Assembly (NCBI GenBank): GCA_963575745.1
Contig: CAUYUJ010011525.1
Location: forward strand, 142,501 to 206,500
Source of the DNA: Prorocentrum cordatum
Lineage: Eukaryota > Sar > Dinophyceae > Prorocentrales > Prorocentraceae
Reading direction: 5' to 3'
DNA: 64,000 nucleotides
Every line of letters begins with the position of its first letter. The first letter of the stretch is position 1. Positions 13,442-23,054 of this stretch are shown in pieces. The position numbers and the translations under genes are program-made. Below the pieces are notes generated by a model. That model had not been told where the DNA came from and did not search any database. It saw only the letters and a list, made by a program, of their open reading frames with translations.

Positions 13442-13491
13442 TAAAAAAAAAACCATATGAAAACGACGAGGACCCCCACAATCCCCCGGCC
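13442..13491 (-). repeat. Right copy of the inverted repeat
   Basis: Contains CGAGGACCCCCACAATC preceded by AAAACCATATGAAAA, the reverse complement of the 10624-10680 copy with small differences. Confidence 0.75.
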
Positions 13492-13740
13492 TCTCCTCCT
13501 CCTCCTCCTCCTCCTCCTCCTCCTCCTCCTCCTCCTCCTCCTCCTCGTCCTCCTCCTCCTCCTCCTCCTTCTCCTCCTCCTCCTCCCCCTCCTCCTACAC
13601 ATCCTCTTCCACCTCCTCCTCCTCCTCCTCCTCCTCCTCCTCTCCTCCTCCTCCTCCTCCCTCCTCCTCCTCCTCCTCCTCCTCCTCCTCCTCCTCCTCC
13701 TCCTCCTCCTCCTCCTCCTCCTCCTCCTCCTCCTCCTCTC
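13492..13740 (+). repeat. CTC array directly upstream of protease exon 1
   Basis: About 250 bases of CTC, ending in CTCTCAG and a C-rich stretch before the exon 1 acceptor. It would act as an extended polypyrimidine tract in the pre-mRNA. Confidence 0.95.
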
Positions 13741-13770
13741 AGCGCCCCCGCCGTGCCCCCCCCCCCCGAG

Positions 13771-13842
13771 CGCCAGCAGGTGGGCGCAGGACGTCGGCCT
13801 CGTGCCCCAGAGCTGCGGGCACTACGCCTCCTCCGACGGCAG
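13771..13842 (+). CDS. Cathepsin C-like exon 1 of 6 in the window
   Basis: The exon begins with one base of a split codon and then reads ASRWAQDVGLVPQSCGHY followed by A-S-S-D-G. This matches the cathepsin C segment after the GCxGGFPYL motif (known form AGKYAQDFGLVEEACFPY), including the conserved Cys and Tyr. The acceptor AG at 13769-13770 follows a 14-base C run and a 250-bp CTC array that would act as a very long polypyrimidine tract. The exon ends with AG and is followed by a GC donor. Joining to exon 2 creates an Arg codon. The preceding exon, which should carry the catalytic Cys, was not found in 1-13.7 kb. Confidence 0.8.
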
Positions 13843-13904
13843 GCGCCGCCGGCGGCCCGTGCGGCCCGTCGACGGCCTCCGACGGCGACCGCGAGGGCGA
13901 CTGC

Positions 13905-14209
13905 GAGGGGGGGGGGAGAGGAGGAGGAGGTTGAAGGAGGAGGAGGAGGAGGAGGTTGAAGGAGGAGGAGGAGGAGGAGGAGGAGGCGGAGGCGGCGGCG
14001 GAGGTGGAGGTGGCGGCGGCGGCGGAGGCGGCGGCGGCGGCGGAGGAGGAGGAGGAGGGAGAGGAGGAGGCGGCGGCGGCGGCGGAGGAGAAGGAGAAGG
14101 AGGAGGAGGAGAGAGGGACGACGACGGCGCCGCCGCCGCCGTCACCGCCGCCGCCGCCGACGACGACGCCGACGACGACGCCGACGACGACGACGACGCC
14201 GACGACGAC

Positions 14210-14240
<31 letters not shown>

Positions 14241-14330
14241 GCGACGGCCCCGACAACGACAGCGACGGCAACGGCGACGGCAACGGCGACGGCTACGGCG
14301 ACGGCGTCTCTCGGAGCGGCGGGGTGGCCG
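13905..14330 (+). repeat. GGA, GGC and GAC triplet arrays
   Basis: A purine-rich GGA segment, then GGCGGC, then GACGAC. The array begins about 60 bases after exon 1, so the intron starts in purine-rich DNA after the exon was approached through pyrimidine-rich DNA. Confidence 0.93.
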
Positions 14331-14645
14331 CCATGGCACGCGCAAGGTGCTCCTTGCAGTGTGACGCGAGCGGTCTGGAAAGGAGCGCGCGGGGCTTGCC
14401 AGGGGGAGATCAGGGGAAGCGTTGCGGTCAAGGGGGGATTTCCAGGGGGAGATGTTCTGACGATGTTGCTGGTTCTCCGTGTTTTTGTTCCGCCTCTGGG
14501 TGCTCCTCGGCAGCTGCGCCTCGCCGAGAGCGCTCCTGGGGAGCCCAGATCGCCCCGAACTGCGGCGGGAGAGCCGAGTGATGACCCGGAAACCAAAAAG
14601 AGCTATGTCAGGGGGGATGGCGGTTGCAGGACTACCTTCATCAAC

Positions 14646-14647
<2 letters not shown>

Positions 14648-14681
<34 letters not shown>
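14648..14681 (+). repeat. CAG microsatellite
   Basis: Eleven CAG units. Confidence 0.95.
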
Positions 14682-14682
<1 letters not shown>

Positions 14683-14692
14683 GGGGGATAGG

Positions 14693-14868
14693 CTCAGGGG
14701 GGGACGCATCGACCCCCAATCGCCCAATCATCACCGCCAAGGGCCTGATAGCCCCGCCTTGCCCACTAGCGTGCGGACTCGTTCTCGGGAGCCTGATCGC
14801 CGATCTGTTGGCGCTGTGTCGCCGATTCCAGGTCGGCGTTTCTCACCCTGAGCAGGTCCCTCCCTGAC
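14693..14868 (+). repeat. Dispersed 175-bp repeat, copy A
   Basis: Shares GACGC..CAATCGCCCA, GGGCCTGATAG and the TCGCCGATTCCAG block with 18612-18770, in the same order and orientation. Confidence 0.75.
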
Positions 14869-14929
14869 CCTGCCCTTCAGGAGATGGGAGGCCGGAAGTG
14901 TTCGAGGGAGCGAGGGATTGGACGTTTTT

Positions 14930-15560
14930 TCAGGTTTTCGGGGCCTTGGGGGGAAGGGTCCAAGACATCCGGCGTCTCGAGAAACTCAATGCGGAAGTCT
15001 GTTCTCCGCTTTTGGCCCCCAGGGGGCCTTCGCCGGGCCCCAGGACTGTCAAAGAAATGCGCAGGCCCTGGGGAAACGGTCCAAACCTCCAGGGGCCCCG
15101 CGTTGAGAAGCTCAAGACATCGGATGCCTAGAAGTCGGGGTGCTGAAGTGTTTTGTGGATTGAGGAGGGTCTGGAGTTTTCCATGTCTTTCGGGGGGGGG
15201 TCTTTCGGGGGGGGGGGGGGAGCCCAGAAGTCTTCGGGGCGGGCGGGAAATTTCCGATGGATTTCGGGGGCCCTGGGGTGCTTTCCATCAACTGCGCCTT
15301 GTCGAGGGCGTTCTGGGGGTGCCACAATCGTTGTCCCAAGTGGCCGCCTGAGACTTGGGCTATGTGCCGAGACCCCATACTTTCTCGCATCGTCAAAGAG
15401 CATGATTTTCAGCTTCTGGGGGCCCTCACCAGGCCCCGGGCCGTCAAGAACGACTTCGGATGAAAAGCCGGTCTTGGGGAAGGAGTCGGGACCTCTGCAA
15501 GCCAACGTTTTGGAAAAGGTCCTGGGAAAGGGGTCGAGTCCTCTGGAAGTCAGCGTTTTG
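14930..15560 (+). repeat. GGGGCCTTCGCCGGGCCCC-type dispersed repeat, two copies
   Basis: A semi-palindromic core occurs at about 15021 and again, changed, at about 15418, each followed by a GTCAA motif and phrases such as CCTGGGGAAA..GGTC. Related copies lie at 17715-17830 and 20440-20570. Confidence 0.6.
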
Positions 15561-16110
15561 AACAAGTCACGACTTCGGAGGTCTGGGGAGATGGGGGGGA
15601 AGGGGGACGCGCCACTGGCTGGCCACGCCTCTGCCCGAAAGGGAAAACGGGGGTGGAAGAGGTGGTCCGCTGGTCCGCCCACGCCCGGAGGGCTGGTGGG
15701 ACTTGGCCGGGGACACCCAGGAACCCCACCTCCTCGAGGGCCTGGGGGCAGAACTCGGCTGCCGGGGAGCCCTCGGCCACGCACACGAGAGTGACCGCTC
15801 GCCAGAGTGACCCCTGGTGCGGGCATCCGGGCGTTGCGCAATGGGGGGGGTGCGATAAATCAGGGGGTGGCGAAAGGTGCAGCTCTTGTGCCCGAGAGGG
15901 GCCCTGAAGAGGTCCCCTGGGGCTCAAACGGGGCACGTAAGGTGTACGCTTCTCTCCTCCTCAGTTCTCGCCCCCCCCCCTGAAGCAACGCCCGAGGCAC
16001 ACGGGGGGCCCGTCCAGCTCCGGCCTGCGCGCCCGGATGTGGCTTCCCCATGGCCCCCTGGGCACGGCGGGCCAGAGGCCACTCCCTGCCATCAGGGCCA
16101 CTCCTGCCCC
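15560..16110. other. Intron 1, no gene recognised
   Basis: GC-rich unique-looking sequence upstream of exon 2. Open frames here are short or low-complexity, and none matches a known domain. Confidence 0.4.
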
Positions 16111-16120
16111 TTGCCGCCAG

Positions 16121-16175
16121 GAAGTGGCGCGCGGACAACCACCACTACGTCGGCGGGTACTACGGCGCGGCGTCG
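16121..16175 (+). CDS. Cathepsin C-like exon 2
   Basis: After one base completing a split codon, the exon reads KWRADNHHYVGGYYGAAS. The HYVGGYYG core is a cathepsin C signature (human form EYHYVGGFYGG). The acceptor is a clean pyrimidine tract ending CCGCCAG before the exon G, the AG|G pattern typical of dinoflagellates. The exon ends after TCG in phase 0, and the intron would start with the non-canonical dinucleotide GA. That choice gives a gap-free junction with exon 3 (AAS then ELSMM, against human GCNEALM), so it is preferred over extending the exon. Confidence 0.82.
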
Positions 16176-16631
16176 GACCTCCCCCTGCTCGGGCGCGTTG
16201 GGCCCGCCGCGGGGCTTGCCGTGGTGCCGGCTTCGTCTGGTGGGGCGCGGGGCACAAGGTTTGCCGTGGCTTTGCCGCAGTGACGGCGTCGTCCACCTTG
16301 GGCGCGTCGAGAACAAAGAGAGCTTGGAATTCGTGGGTCGATTTCGACAGCCTGGAATTCGAGACTCTTGGGGGCGGGGGACTGCCCCTCTCGGCCCCGC
16401 ACCTTCTGTCCCCTCTATCCGTGGCGCGCCCCTCGGCGTGTCGCGCCCTGTCGCCGCCGCCGCCTCGGAGACCCCGTGCCCGCCGACCCGCCAGCCGCAC
16501 CCCGTCGGAGGCCGGTGCAACGCCCGCCCTGCCAGGTCGAGCAGCGAACTGCCCGACGACGAGCTCCGGAGATCCTGGGCCAGGACGGGGAGAGGCCAGC
16601 GGGGCCCCCGAGGGGAGACCTACGGGGCGTG

Positions 16632-16713
16632 AGAACGACCACAGCCACTGCTTTTCTTTTGATGCCGCCTTCCAGCCCGCAGCAACAAAGCAGTGGCTGT
16701 GGTCATTTTCGTG
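16632..16713 (+). repeat. Hairpin element, copy A
   Basis: Arms GACCACAGCCACTGCTTT (16637-16654) and its near-complement AAGCAGTGGCTGTGGTC (16688-16704), with a loop of about 35 bases containing GCCGCCTTCCAGC. Confidence 0.85.
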
Positions 16714-16726
16714 GAGCTTGGCACCA

Positions 16727-16809
16727 GGGAAATGACCACAACCACTGCTTCTCTTTCGGCTGGCTGGAAGGCGGCGCAAACAAGAAGCAGTGGCTGTGGT
16801 CATTTTCCT
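16727..16809 (-). repeat. Hairpin element, copy B, inverted
   Basis: Arms of about 25 bases (16728-16752 and 16783-16808). Its loop contains GGCTGGAAGGCGGC, the reverse complement of copy A's loop. The two neighbours are therefore inverted copies of one hairpin unit, about 14 bases apart. Confidence 0.85.
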
Positions 16810-17310
16810 GTCCCGCAACCAGGGCGGAGGCCGCCGAGCCTCGACGGGGCCGGTGGAGCGGGGCCACGGGCCGGCGACCACAAAGGGCAGGGTGCGGTTA
16901 GGCCAGGGTGTGGCTTGCGATCTGCGTCGGCTGGGGTCTGGGGGGTGCCGCGTCGCCTTCATCGGGCCTCCGGGGGGCGCGGCGGAGAACTCCGTCGAGG
17001 TCCTCGCCTGGCCCCAGGCTGCGGGCGGCTTGAAAGCTATTTGGCAAAGCGCACCCTAGGCCACGAACGACAAGAACGGGCTTCGGAATCTAGCACGCCG
17101 CCGCGAAGGAGGATGAAACGGCCTGAGGGCTGGCGCCCGACCGAAATGGTTCATGTTGGCCATGAGTGCACACTCGAATATTGAGGCGCTTCACTTGGCC
17201 TCAAGCCGACAGGAAAGACGCAACGCTGGCGCCCTGATGGTCCCCCCGATTCTTCCTTCCTCCTCATCCTCCTCCCCCCTCCTGCCCCTCGAGAGCTGCA
17301 CTAGGGGAAC

Positions 17311-17491
17311 AAAAAGTGGCATAAACATAAAAACTCGGAGGTCCGCGCGGATTTCTCGGATCGGCGCTGGGGCCCCCAGGCGGCGCCTCCGGCGCCGCCC
17401 TTGGCGCGCTCCGCGCGCCAAGGAAGGGGGTCCAGCGCCGATCCGAGAAATCCGCGCGGACCTCCGAGTTGTTATGTTTATGTCACTTTTT
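17311..17491 (+). mobile_element. Foldback element with 60-bp near-perfect inverted arms
   Basis: The left arm is 17311-17370 and the right arm 17432-17491; only 2 of 60 positions differ. The 61-bp centre contains further palindromes (GGCGCCTCCGGCGCC and CTTGGCGCG..CGCGCCAAG). The right end reads CACTTTTTCAG, which resembles a 3' splice site. It encodes no protein. Diverged relatives lie at 50355-50540 and 29540-29666. Peptides of the form IREIRADLR read from both arms are a by-product of the palindrome. Confidence 0.88.
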
Positions 17492-17714
17492 CAGTCCCCT
17501 ATGCACGGCCCCGGAGACCTCCAGAGACCAGCGCAGGTCCTCGGGGCCCAGCCAACCTGTGGCCACGATCTGCGGGGGAGCTGCCCGAGGGGCCGCCCCG
17601 GCGCCCCCCCCCCCCGCCGCCGCCCTGGCCGCCCCGCTACGGCGCGCCTCCCCCCGCGCCCGCAGGCAAATGGTCCCAGGCACGCGCGCACCATGAAGAA
17701 AACACGACGGGAGG

Positions 17715-17830
17715 CTCTCGGCAAGTTTCGGCTTCCCGGGGCCTTCGCCGGGCCTCGGAGTCGACAGCAAAAGCACCTCGGGATGAAAGACTGGCCCGGG
17801 GGGAAGCATCAGGACTTCCGGGGGACCGCG
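17715..17830 (+). repeat. GGGGCCTTCGCCGGGCC-type dispersed repeat
   Basis: Third copy of the family at 14.93-15.56 kb, with the same core followed by a GTCGACAGCAAAAG phrase. Confidence 0.55.
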
Positions 17831-17839
17831 CATGGGCAA

Positions 17840-18600
17840 AAACAAGACATCGCACGTCCAGGGTGCGAGAGGGGATCGAAGCTTTTCTCTGGCCTCGAAG
17901 CTTACTCAGCGGTGGCGTGGCGCGTCCAGCCCTTCAAGGCCTGCTCAGCCTGATGCCTGAGCCTGACTGGCTGCGGAAGTCTGCAGCAATTGCGGACCAC
18001 CACCTCAGGACGCAATTCCTGCGAGGTCAAGTTCAGCATCGGCGCTGGTAGATCCGTGGTCGACAGTCGGCCCGAACCAGCAGAACCCCGCGCAAGTTCT
18101 TCACAATCCGGCTTAGTGTTGGGTTTAGGTTTAATGTCTCGTATGATCCGATTATAATGGCTTTGTGATATGGTTTAGTACGGTGGAGGCTTTCGTTAAT
18201 TAAGGAACAGTCCCAGGAGGCGCCAGACCCTGGAATATTCCTTATCCAGTAAGGGCGGCGTTGATATCCATGGCCGATCCACGACTGAACTTCCACTGGT
18301 TTCCAGACCCTGGTTCCCTGATCTAAGATTTTTTTATCAAATTCCCACGCCGTAATCCTGCCCACTCCTTACGAAGACCTCTCAAGCGTTGCCTCCCGCC
18401 CGCCCCACGCACGACGCCCCCCCGCACGCGGCTCTCTCCGCCCCCTTCCCCGAGGTCGCGGTCACGACGGCGCAGGAGGGCGTCAAGCCGACGTTCGCCG
18501 GACGTCTGCTGTCCCCCACCGCCCGCCAGATCGATACCGTTGTGGGTCCGCGTCGCGTTGACGCGGCGGCGGTCAATGGCAACGCTTTTCAGGGGGATGG
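17840..18600. other. Unique-looking intron DNA, no gene recognised
   Basis: About 18060-18370 is distinctly more AT-rich than its surroundings and carries a 110-codon minus-strand open frame (18033-18365) without a recognised domain. A GGGTTTAGGTTTA phrase at about 18120 is too short to be a telomeric array. Confidence 0.3.
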
Positions 18601-18611
18601 ACTGTAAGAAG

Positions 18612-18770
18612 AGGGGCATGGACGCCCAATCGCCCACTCATCGCTGATACGGGCCCGATAGTCCCGCCCAGAAGCGTGCGGTTCCGTTTTCGGGGGCCTG
18701 TCTTCGATCTGTCGGCGATGCATCGCCGATTCCAGTGCGACGTTCCCCCCTTCCCTTGGGCAGGTGCCGC
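18612..18770 (+). repeat. Dispersed 175-bp repeat, copy B
   Basis: Direct copy of 14693-14868, including CCCAATCGCCCACTCATC, CGGGCCCGATAGTCCCGCC and GCATCGCCGATTCCAG. Confidence 0.75.
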
Positions 18771-19169
18771 ACGTGCCCCCTGCAAGGTGCCCCCTCAAGA
18801 GAGGTGGCAGGAACAGAAGGGGCAGGCGGAGGTGGAGGCACTTCGCCCGTGAAGGACCAGGATGAGGAGGGCGACGACGATGATCCCCACGCTGGTCCTG
18901 GGGCGCGCTCTGGCCAGATCCCGCCGTGTTGACGAGGAGCGTTCCGGAAGCACCGAAGCCACGAACAACGTCAAGAAACATGTAGAAGGTCACCTACGAC
19001 ATGGGGCTCAAGCGAGTGAGAGTCCCGACAACGATGTGCATTCTCTTTTGTTGCGCCGTTGAGTTATCCAGGGTAGTTCCGTTGAGGTCACTCCCTCTGA
19101 TAAAAATGTGTGGCGAAGGACCCATCCAGATGCAGCGGTGCGTACCGCAGTTGCGAATTTCTTCTTCAC

Positions 19170-20010
19170 TGGCGCTCCCTATGGGGCCACGAACCGTGTG
19201 AAGGGTGAGCCGAAATATGTGCGGGGGACGCATGTGGACGGTGGCACTGGGGCCTTCGGTGGCTCCCTACGGGGCCACGAAACGAGCGAGGGGTGTGCCG
19301 ACATGGGTGCGGGGGACGCATGCGGACGGTGGCGGTGGCAGCGGAGCCTTCGGTGAAGTTCCCAATGGGACCACGAAACGTCTGAGGGGTGTGCCGAATT
19401 TGGTGCGGGGGACGCACGTGGACGGTGGCATTGGAGCCTTCGGTGGAGCTCCCTGTGGGGCCACGAAACGCGGGAGGGGTGTGCCGAATTGGGTGAAGGG
19501 GATGCAGGTGGACGGTGAGCTCCCTGTGGGGCCACGAAACGTGTGAGGGGTGTGCCGACATGGGCGTGGGGGACACATGTGGACGGCGGCAACGGGGTCT
19601 TCAGCGGAGCTCCCTAAGGAGCCACGACACGTGTGAGGGGTGTGCCGAATTGTGTGTTGGGGACGCATGTGGACGGTGGCGCTGGGGCTTTCGGTGGAGC
19701 TGACTGCGGGGACACGAAACGTGTGAGGGGTGTGCCGACATGGGTGCGGGGGACGCACGTGGACGTTGGTAGTGGGGCCTTCGGTGGAGCTCCCTGTGGG
19801 GCCACGAAACGTGTGAAGGGTGTGCCCACATGGGTGTGGGGGACGCATGTGGACGGTGGCACTGGATGGAGGTCCCTATGGAGCCACGAAACGTGTGAGG
19901 GGTGTGCCGAAATGTGTGCGGGGACGCACGTGGACGGAAACACTGGGGCCTTCGGTGGAGCTCCCCATGGGGCCACGACACGTGTGAAGGGTGTGTCGAC
20001 ATTGGTGCGG
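19170..20010 (+). repeat. 90-bp minisatellite, about 9.5 units
   Basis: Units begin near GGGGCCACGAAACGTGTGAG and contain GGGGGACGCACGTGGACG. Starts fall at about 19183, 19271, 19366, 19457, 19528, 19617, 19708, 19798, 19879 and 19969. The period is a multiple of three, so both strands stay open with 30-residue repeats. Confidence 0.92.
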
Positions 20011-20760
20011 AGGAAAGAGGAGGAGCAGGAGGAGGTGGAGGAAGAGTAAGAGGAGGTGGAGGAGGAGGAGAAGGAGGAGAGGAAGAACGCGGGGACCGTC
20101 TCTTCAAAACGAGGACCCAACACCACAAGATGATTGGGAAATACAGAATGGTCAAAGCTCGATCCTCGAGCTCCCCCTCAGATGGCCCCAGCGCGGGCGT
20201 TCGAAGCTGCACACCGCCAGCGGTTGGGAGCCGCCCTCGTACTGCCAGACGGCCGGCGCCGTCGGGGAGCCGCGGCCGCTCAGAGGCTGAGCGGTTCGCG
20301 CGGCGTGTCAGAAGCCGACGCCGACGTCAATTCGCGGCAGGAACCCGCCGTGTCTCCCCGATAGGGGGGGTGGGGGAGGGAGGAGCGAACCCAGACCCCC
20401 TCGAGTCGTGAAGAACTCATGGCGGAAGGTTTTCGGCAGTTCTCGGTTTCCACGGGGGCCCTCCCCAGGCCCCAGGATCATCAGAGACTGCCTGGGGTGT
20501 GGCGCACCACTCTCTGGGAAGGGTCGAGAGCCCTGGGGTTCCACGTTGTGAACAAATCACGGCGTCAGGGGTTTGGAGAGAGAGCGAGATGAGAGGAGGG
20601 TACGCAGGAAGGCGACGAAGAGGACGGTGCGACGGAGGAAAAGGAAGAGGAGGGGTGCGCAGAGGAGGGAGCAAGAGAAGGAAGAGGGAGGAAGAGGAGG
20701 AAGGAGGGGCAGAAGGAGGAGGAAGGAGGAGGTGAAAGAAAATGTGGAGAAGGAGGACCG
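20010..20760 (+). repeat. GGA-rich tracts with a dispersed repeat between them
   Basis: GGAGGA-type tracts at about 20010-20090 and 20580-20760. Between them, 20410-20580 holds a fourth copy of the GGGGCCCTCCCCAGGCCCC dispersed repeat. Confidence 0.7.
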
Positions 20761-20884
20761 TCAGATTCCCAAGTGCTCCTCAACAGGATCCCTGGAGCAA
20801 ATCAGAGAATTCCCTCTGATTCCCAGTTGCTCCCCAATAGGTCCCCCGTAGAACTGGAACAGTTCCCAACCGCCAGAGGATTTC

Positions 20885-21195
20885 CTCAGATTCCCAGCCT
20901 TGGGCTTTGAGCACTGAGCTCCCAGCCCGGACCCCTACTCCCCGTGCCCTCAGACTTGCGCCCCGCGCCCTGAGCCTTGGGTCCTGAGCCCTGAGGATTC
21001 GAGCCCTGAGCCCCAAGCCCTGTGCCTTGATCCCTAGCCCTGGGCCCCGTGCCCTGCGCCCTGGGCCCTGAGCCCCAGGCCCTGCGCCCTAGGCCCTGAG
21101 CTCTGAGCACTGAGCTCGGGACCCCGTGGGCTTCTTTGCCCTGAGCCTCGAGTGTTGGGCCTCGAGCCTTGAGCCCGAGGCCCTGGCCCCTCCTG
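20885..21195 (+). repeat. CCCTGAGC-type short tandem repeat
   Basis: About 310 bases of degenerate 7-14 base units such as GCCCTGAGCC and GCCTTGGG. Confidence 0.85.
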
Positions 21196-21239
21196 GGTCC
21201 TGAATGGACCCTGCGGAAAGGAGGTAATTGCGCTGAACG

Positions 21240-21560
21240 GCGCTCCCACATCGGAATTGATTCGGATCTTGAGTTCGACTTGGATCAGTGCCCCGAACGT
21301 TTCGACAGTCGCCAGTTCAGGGCAGACATGCGGCCAGGCAGGTCAAGCTCAAGATCCAGATCAGTTCGGGCAAGACCTAGGCGCCGCTGGCCAATTCATT
21401 CGCGCCGCAGTAGAGCTCATTACAATTCGACGCAGCGTGACATCACAGTTCGGCGCGGCGCAGCACATCGCATCCCCTTACCGAGCTCGTGGGTCGACGA
21501 TGTTCCCTTTCTGCAATATGTTTCTTCATCCACTCCGTGCCCCGCCCCCCCCCCAAAAAA
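21240..21560 (+). repeat. Diverged relative of the 25.1 and 28.8 kb tail module
   Basis: Shares phrases such as GATCTTGAG, GATCAGTTCG and TCGTGGGTCGACGATGTT with the modules at 25090-25580 and 28795-29305, in broadly the same order. Confidence 0.45.
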
Positions 21561-21724
21561 AAATGTAAACACGCATGGTCCGTCCGTCATCCTACACGTT
21601 CCGACGTCATCCTTCTCCTCTTCTTCATCATCCTCCCTTTTCTCGTTCCTCTTTGACTTCGGGAGCTGACCACCACATTTTTGCCGTTCGCACAAAAAGC
21701 ACCGACCCATAAATATTTGCAATG

Positions 21725-22120
21725 ATGCAAGAACCGAGTCATCGTCGTCGTCGCCGTCGCCGCCGTCATAATCACCATCACCATCTTCGCCACCACCATC
21801 ATCACCATCATCATCAGCATCATCCTCATCAGCATCGCCATCGTCATCGCCATCGTAATCAACAGCGTCGGCATCGTCGTCAGCAGCATGAGCAGCATCG
21901 TCCCCCTCCTCGTTTCTTCTTGAACCTTGACTCCCCCTCCCTCCCCCCACTCCTGCCCCCTTCTCCCTCCTTTTCTCCCTCTTCTCCCTCCTCGTCCTCC
22001 TTCCATGCATCCCTCCCTCACTCACTCCACCCCTTCCTCCCTCCCCCTCACGTCCCCCTCTCCCGCCTTCCTCCCTCCCTCCTCCCTCTCTCCCTCCTCC
22101 CCCCTGCCCGTGCGCGTTTG
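21725..22120 (+). repeat. CAT/CGT triplets, then a pyrimidine-rich tract upstream of exon 3
   Basis: 21725-21900 is ATC/GTC triplet-rich. 21905-22110 is dominated by CCCTC and CTTC and leads directly into the exon 3 acceptor. Confidence 0.85.
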
Positions 22121-22123
22121 GAG

Positions 22124-22197
22124 GAGCTCTCGATGATGCAGGAGGTCGCGCGCAATGGTCCTATAGTGGTGTCCTTCGAGCCCAAGCCAGACATCAT
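22124..22197 (+). CDS. Cathepsin C-like exon 3
   Basis: The exon reads ELSMMQEVARNGPIVVSFE and then P-K-P-D-I plus two bases. This corresponds to the family segment [23 protein letters not shown], with the conserved Gly-Pro and Phe-Glu. A pyrimidine-rich stretch of nearly 200 bases (21.9-22.11 kb) precedes the acceptor AG at 22122-22123. The donor is a canonical GT at 22198. Splicing AT to the G of exon 4 makes a Met codon and gives DIMYYSGGVY, which aligns without gaps to DFLHYKKGIY. Confidence 0.83.
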
Positions 22198-23050
22198 GTG
22201 CCCCCCTCTTCATTCCACCTCTCACTATCCTCCTCCGTGTCCTCGTCTTCATCCGCGGCACTCTTCCTTCTCCCTCCCCCCCCGCATCGTAGTCCCTCGT
22301 CGCCACGGCTGGACGCAGCTCGGGAGATTGGCCAGCATGCACCGTGGGGACAAGCCTGGGAATGATAATCCTCCCTCGTCCTCCTCTCTCCGCTCTCTCA
22401 TCGTCCCCTTGCTTCGAAGAGAACGATCTCCCCTGGGTAAGGTTTCGAGGGGTCGAGTCAACCAGAGCCCCGTCGCCGTGGAGTGGCGAGTCGGACACTG
22501 AAACGGCTTACCTTGCCTCCGAGCATGGGCTGCCTGGCCTCAGGCCCTCCTCCCCTGCCAGCCTCATCGTCCCCCTCGTCCTCCTTCACCTCCCTCGTCC
22601 TCCTCCCCCAAACCCCTCCCCCAAACTCCTCCCCCGACACCAGATGCTGCAGCGGTGGCATGTTTCAGCAGCAGCGACAACCAGCACGCCTCATGCCGCC
22701 GCCCCCCTCCAGAACCTTCCCCTCCTGCGGTCTGTGCCGTAGGCGAGCGGGGCCGTCTCCCGCAGTGGCTCTGGCTGCGGCTTCGAAGGCAGCGTCTGCG
22801 ACCTGGTCTGTCTGACCTTGCCTTGTCCCGGACAGGGCAGGAGCCCGGGGTTCTCTTTTAGTTGGTGAGCTCAGTATCGTTTATACGACCCCTATCCCCA
22901 TCCCCGTCCCCATCCAGACCCCCACCATCTCATCCCCCCAGTTGGGGATATACCCTTCAAAATCTGAAAGAAACGGCCTATATCCCCATCTAGGGGGGTA
23001 AACCGGCCAGTGGGGCCCCAGGCCAAGCGAGCGGGGATAGGGATCTGTCG
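22198..23050. other. Start of intron 3, no gene recognised
   Basis: Pyrimidine-rich DNA with CCCCCAAAC repeats near 22610-22635. A small inverted repeat, GGGGATATA (about 22944) and TATATCCCC (about 22980), lies just before the composite repeat. Confidence 0.4.
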
Positions 23051-23054
23051 AACG

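Noticed and set aside
12123-13456. Frames of 370-417 codons with Asn-Ala, Met-Leu or Ile-Ser alternation
   Set aside because: Hexamer satellite read in several frames on both strands.
17191-17953. IREIRADLR peptides as a conserved protein motif
   Set aside because: The peptide comes from the arms of a palindromic element and is read on both strands; the same DNA at 29.6 and 50.4 kb explains the similarity.
18115-18135. GGGTTTAGGTTTA as an interstitial telomere
   Set aside because: About two units only; no array.
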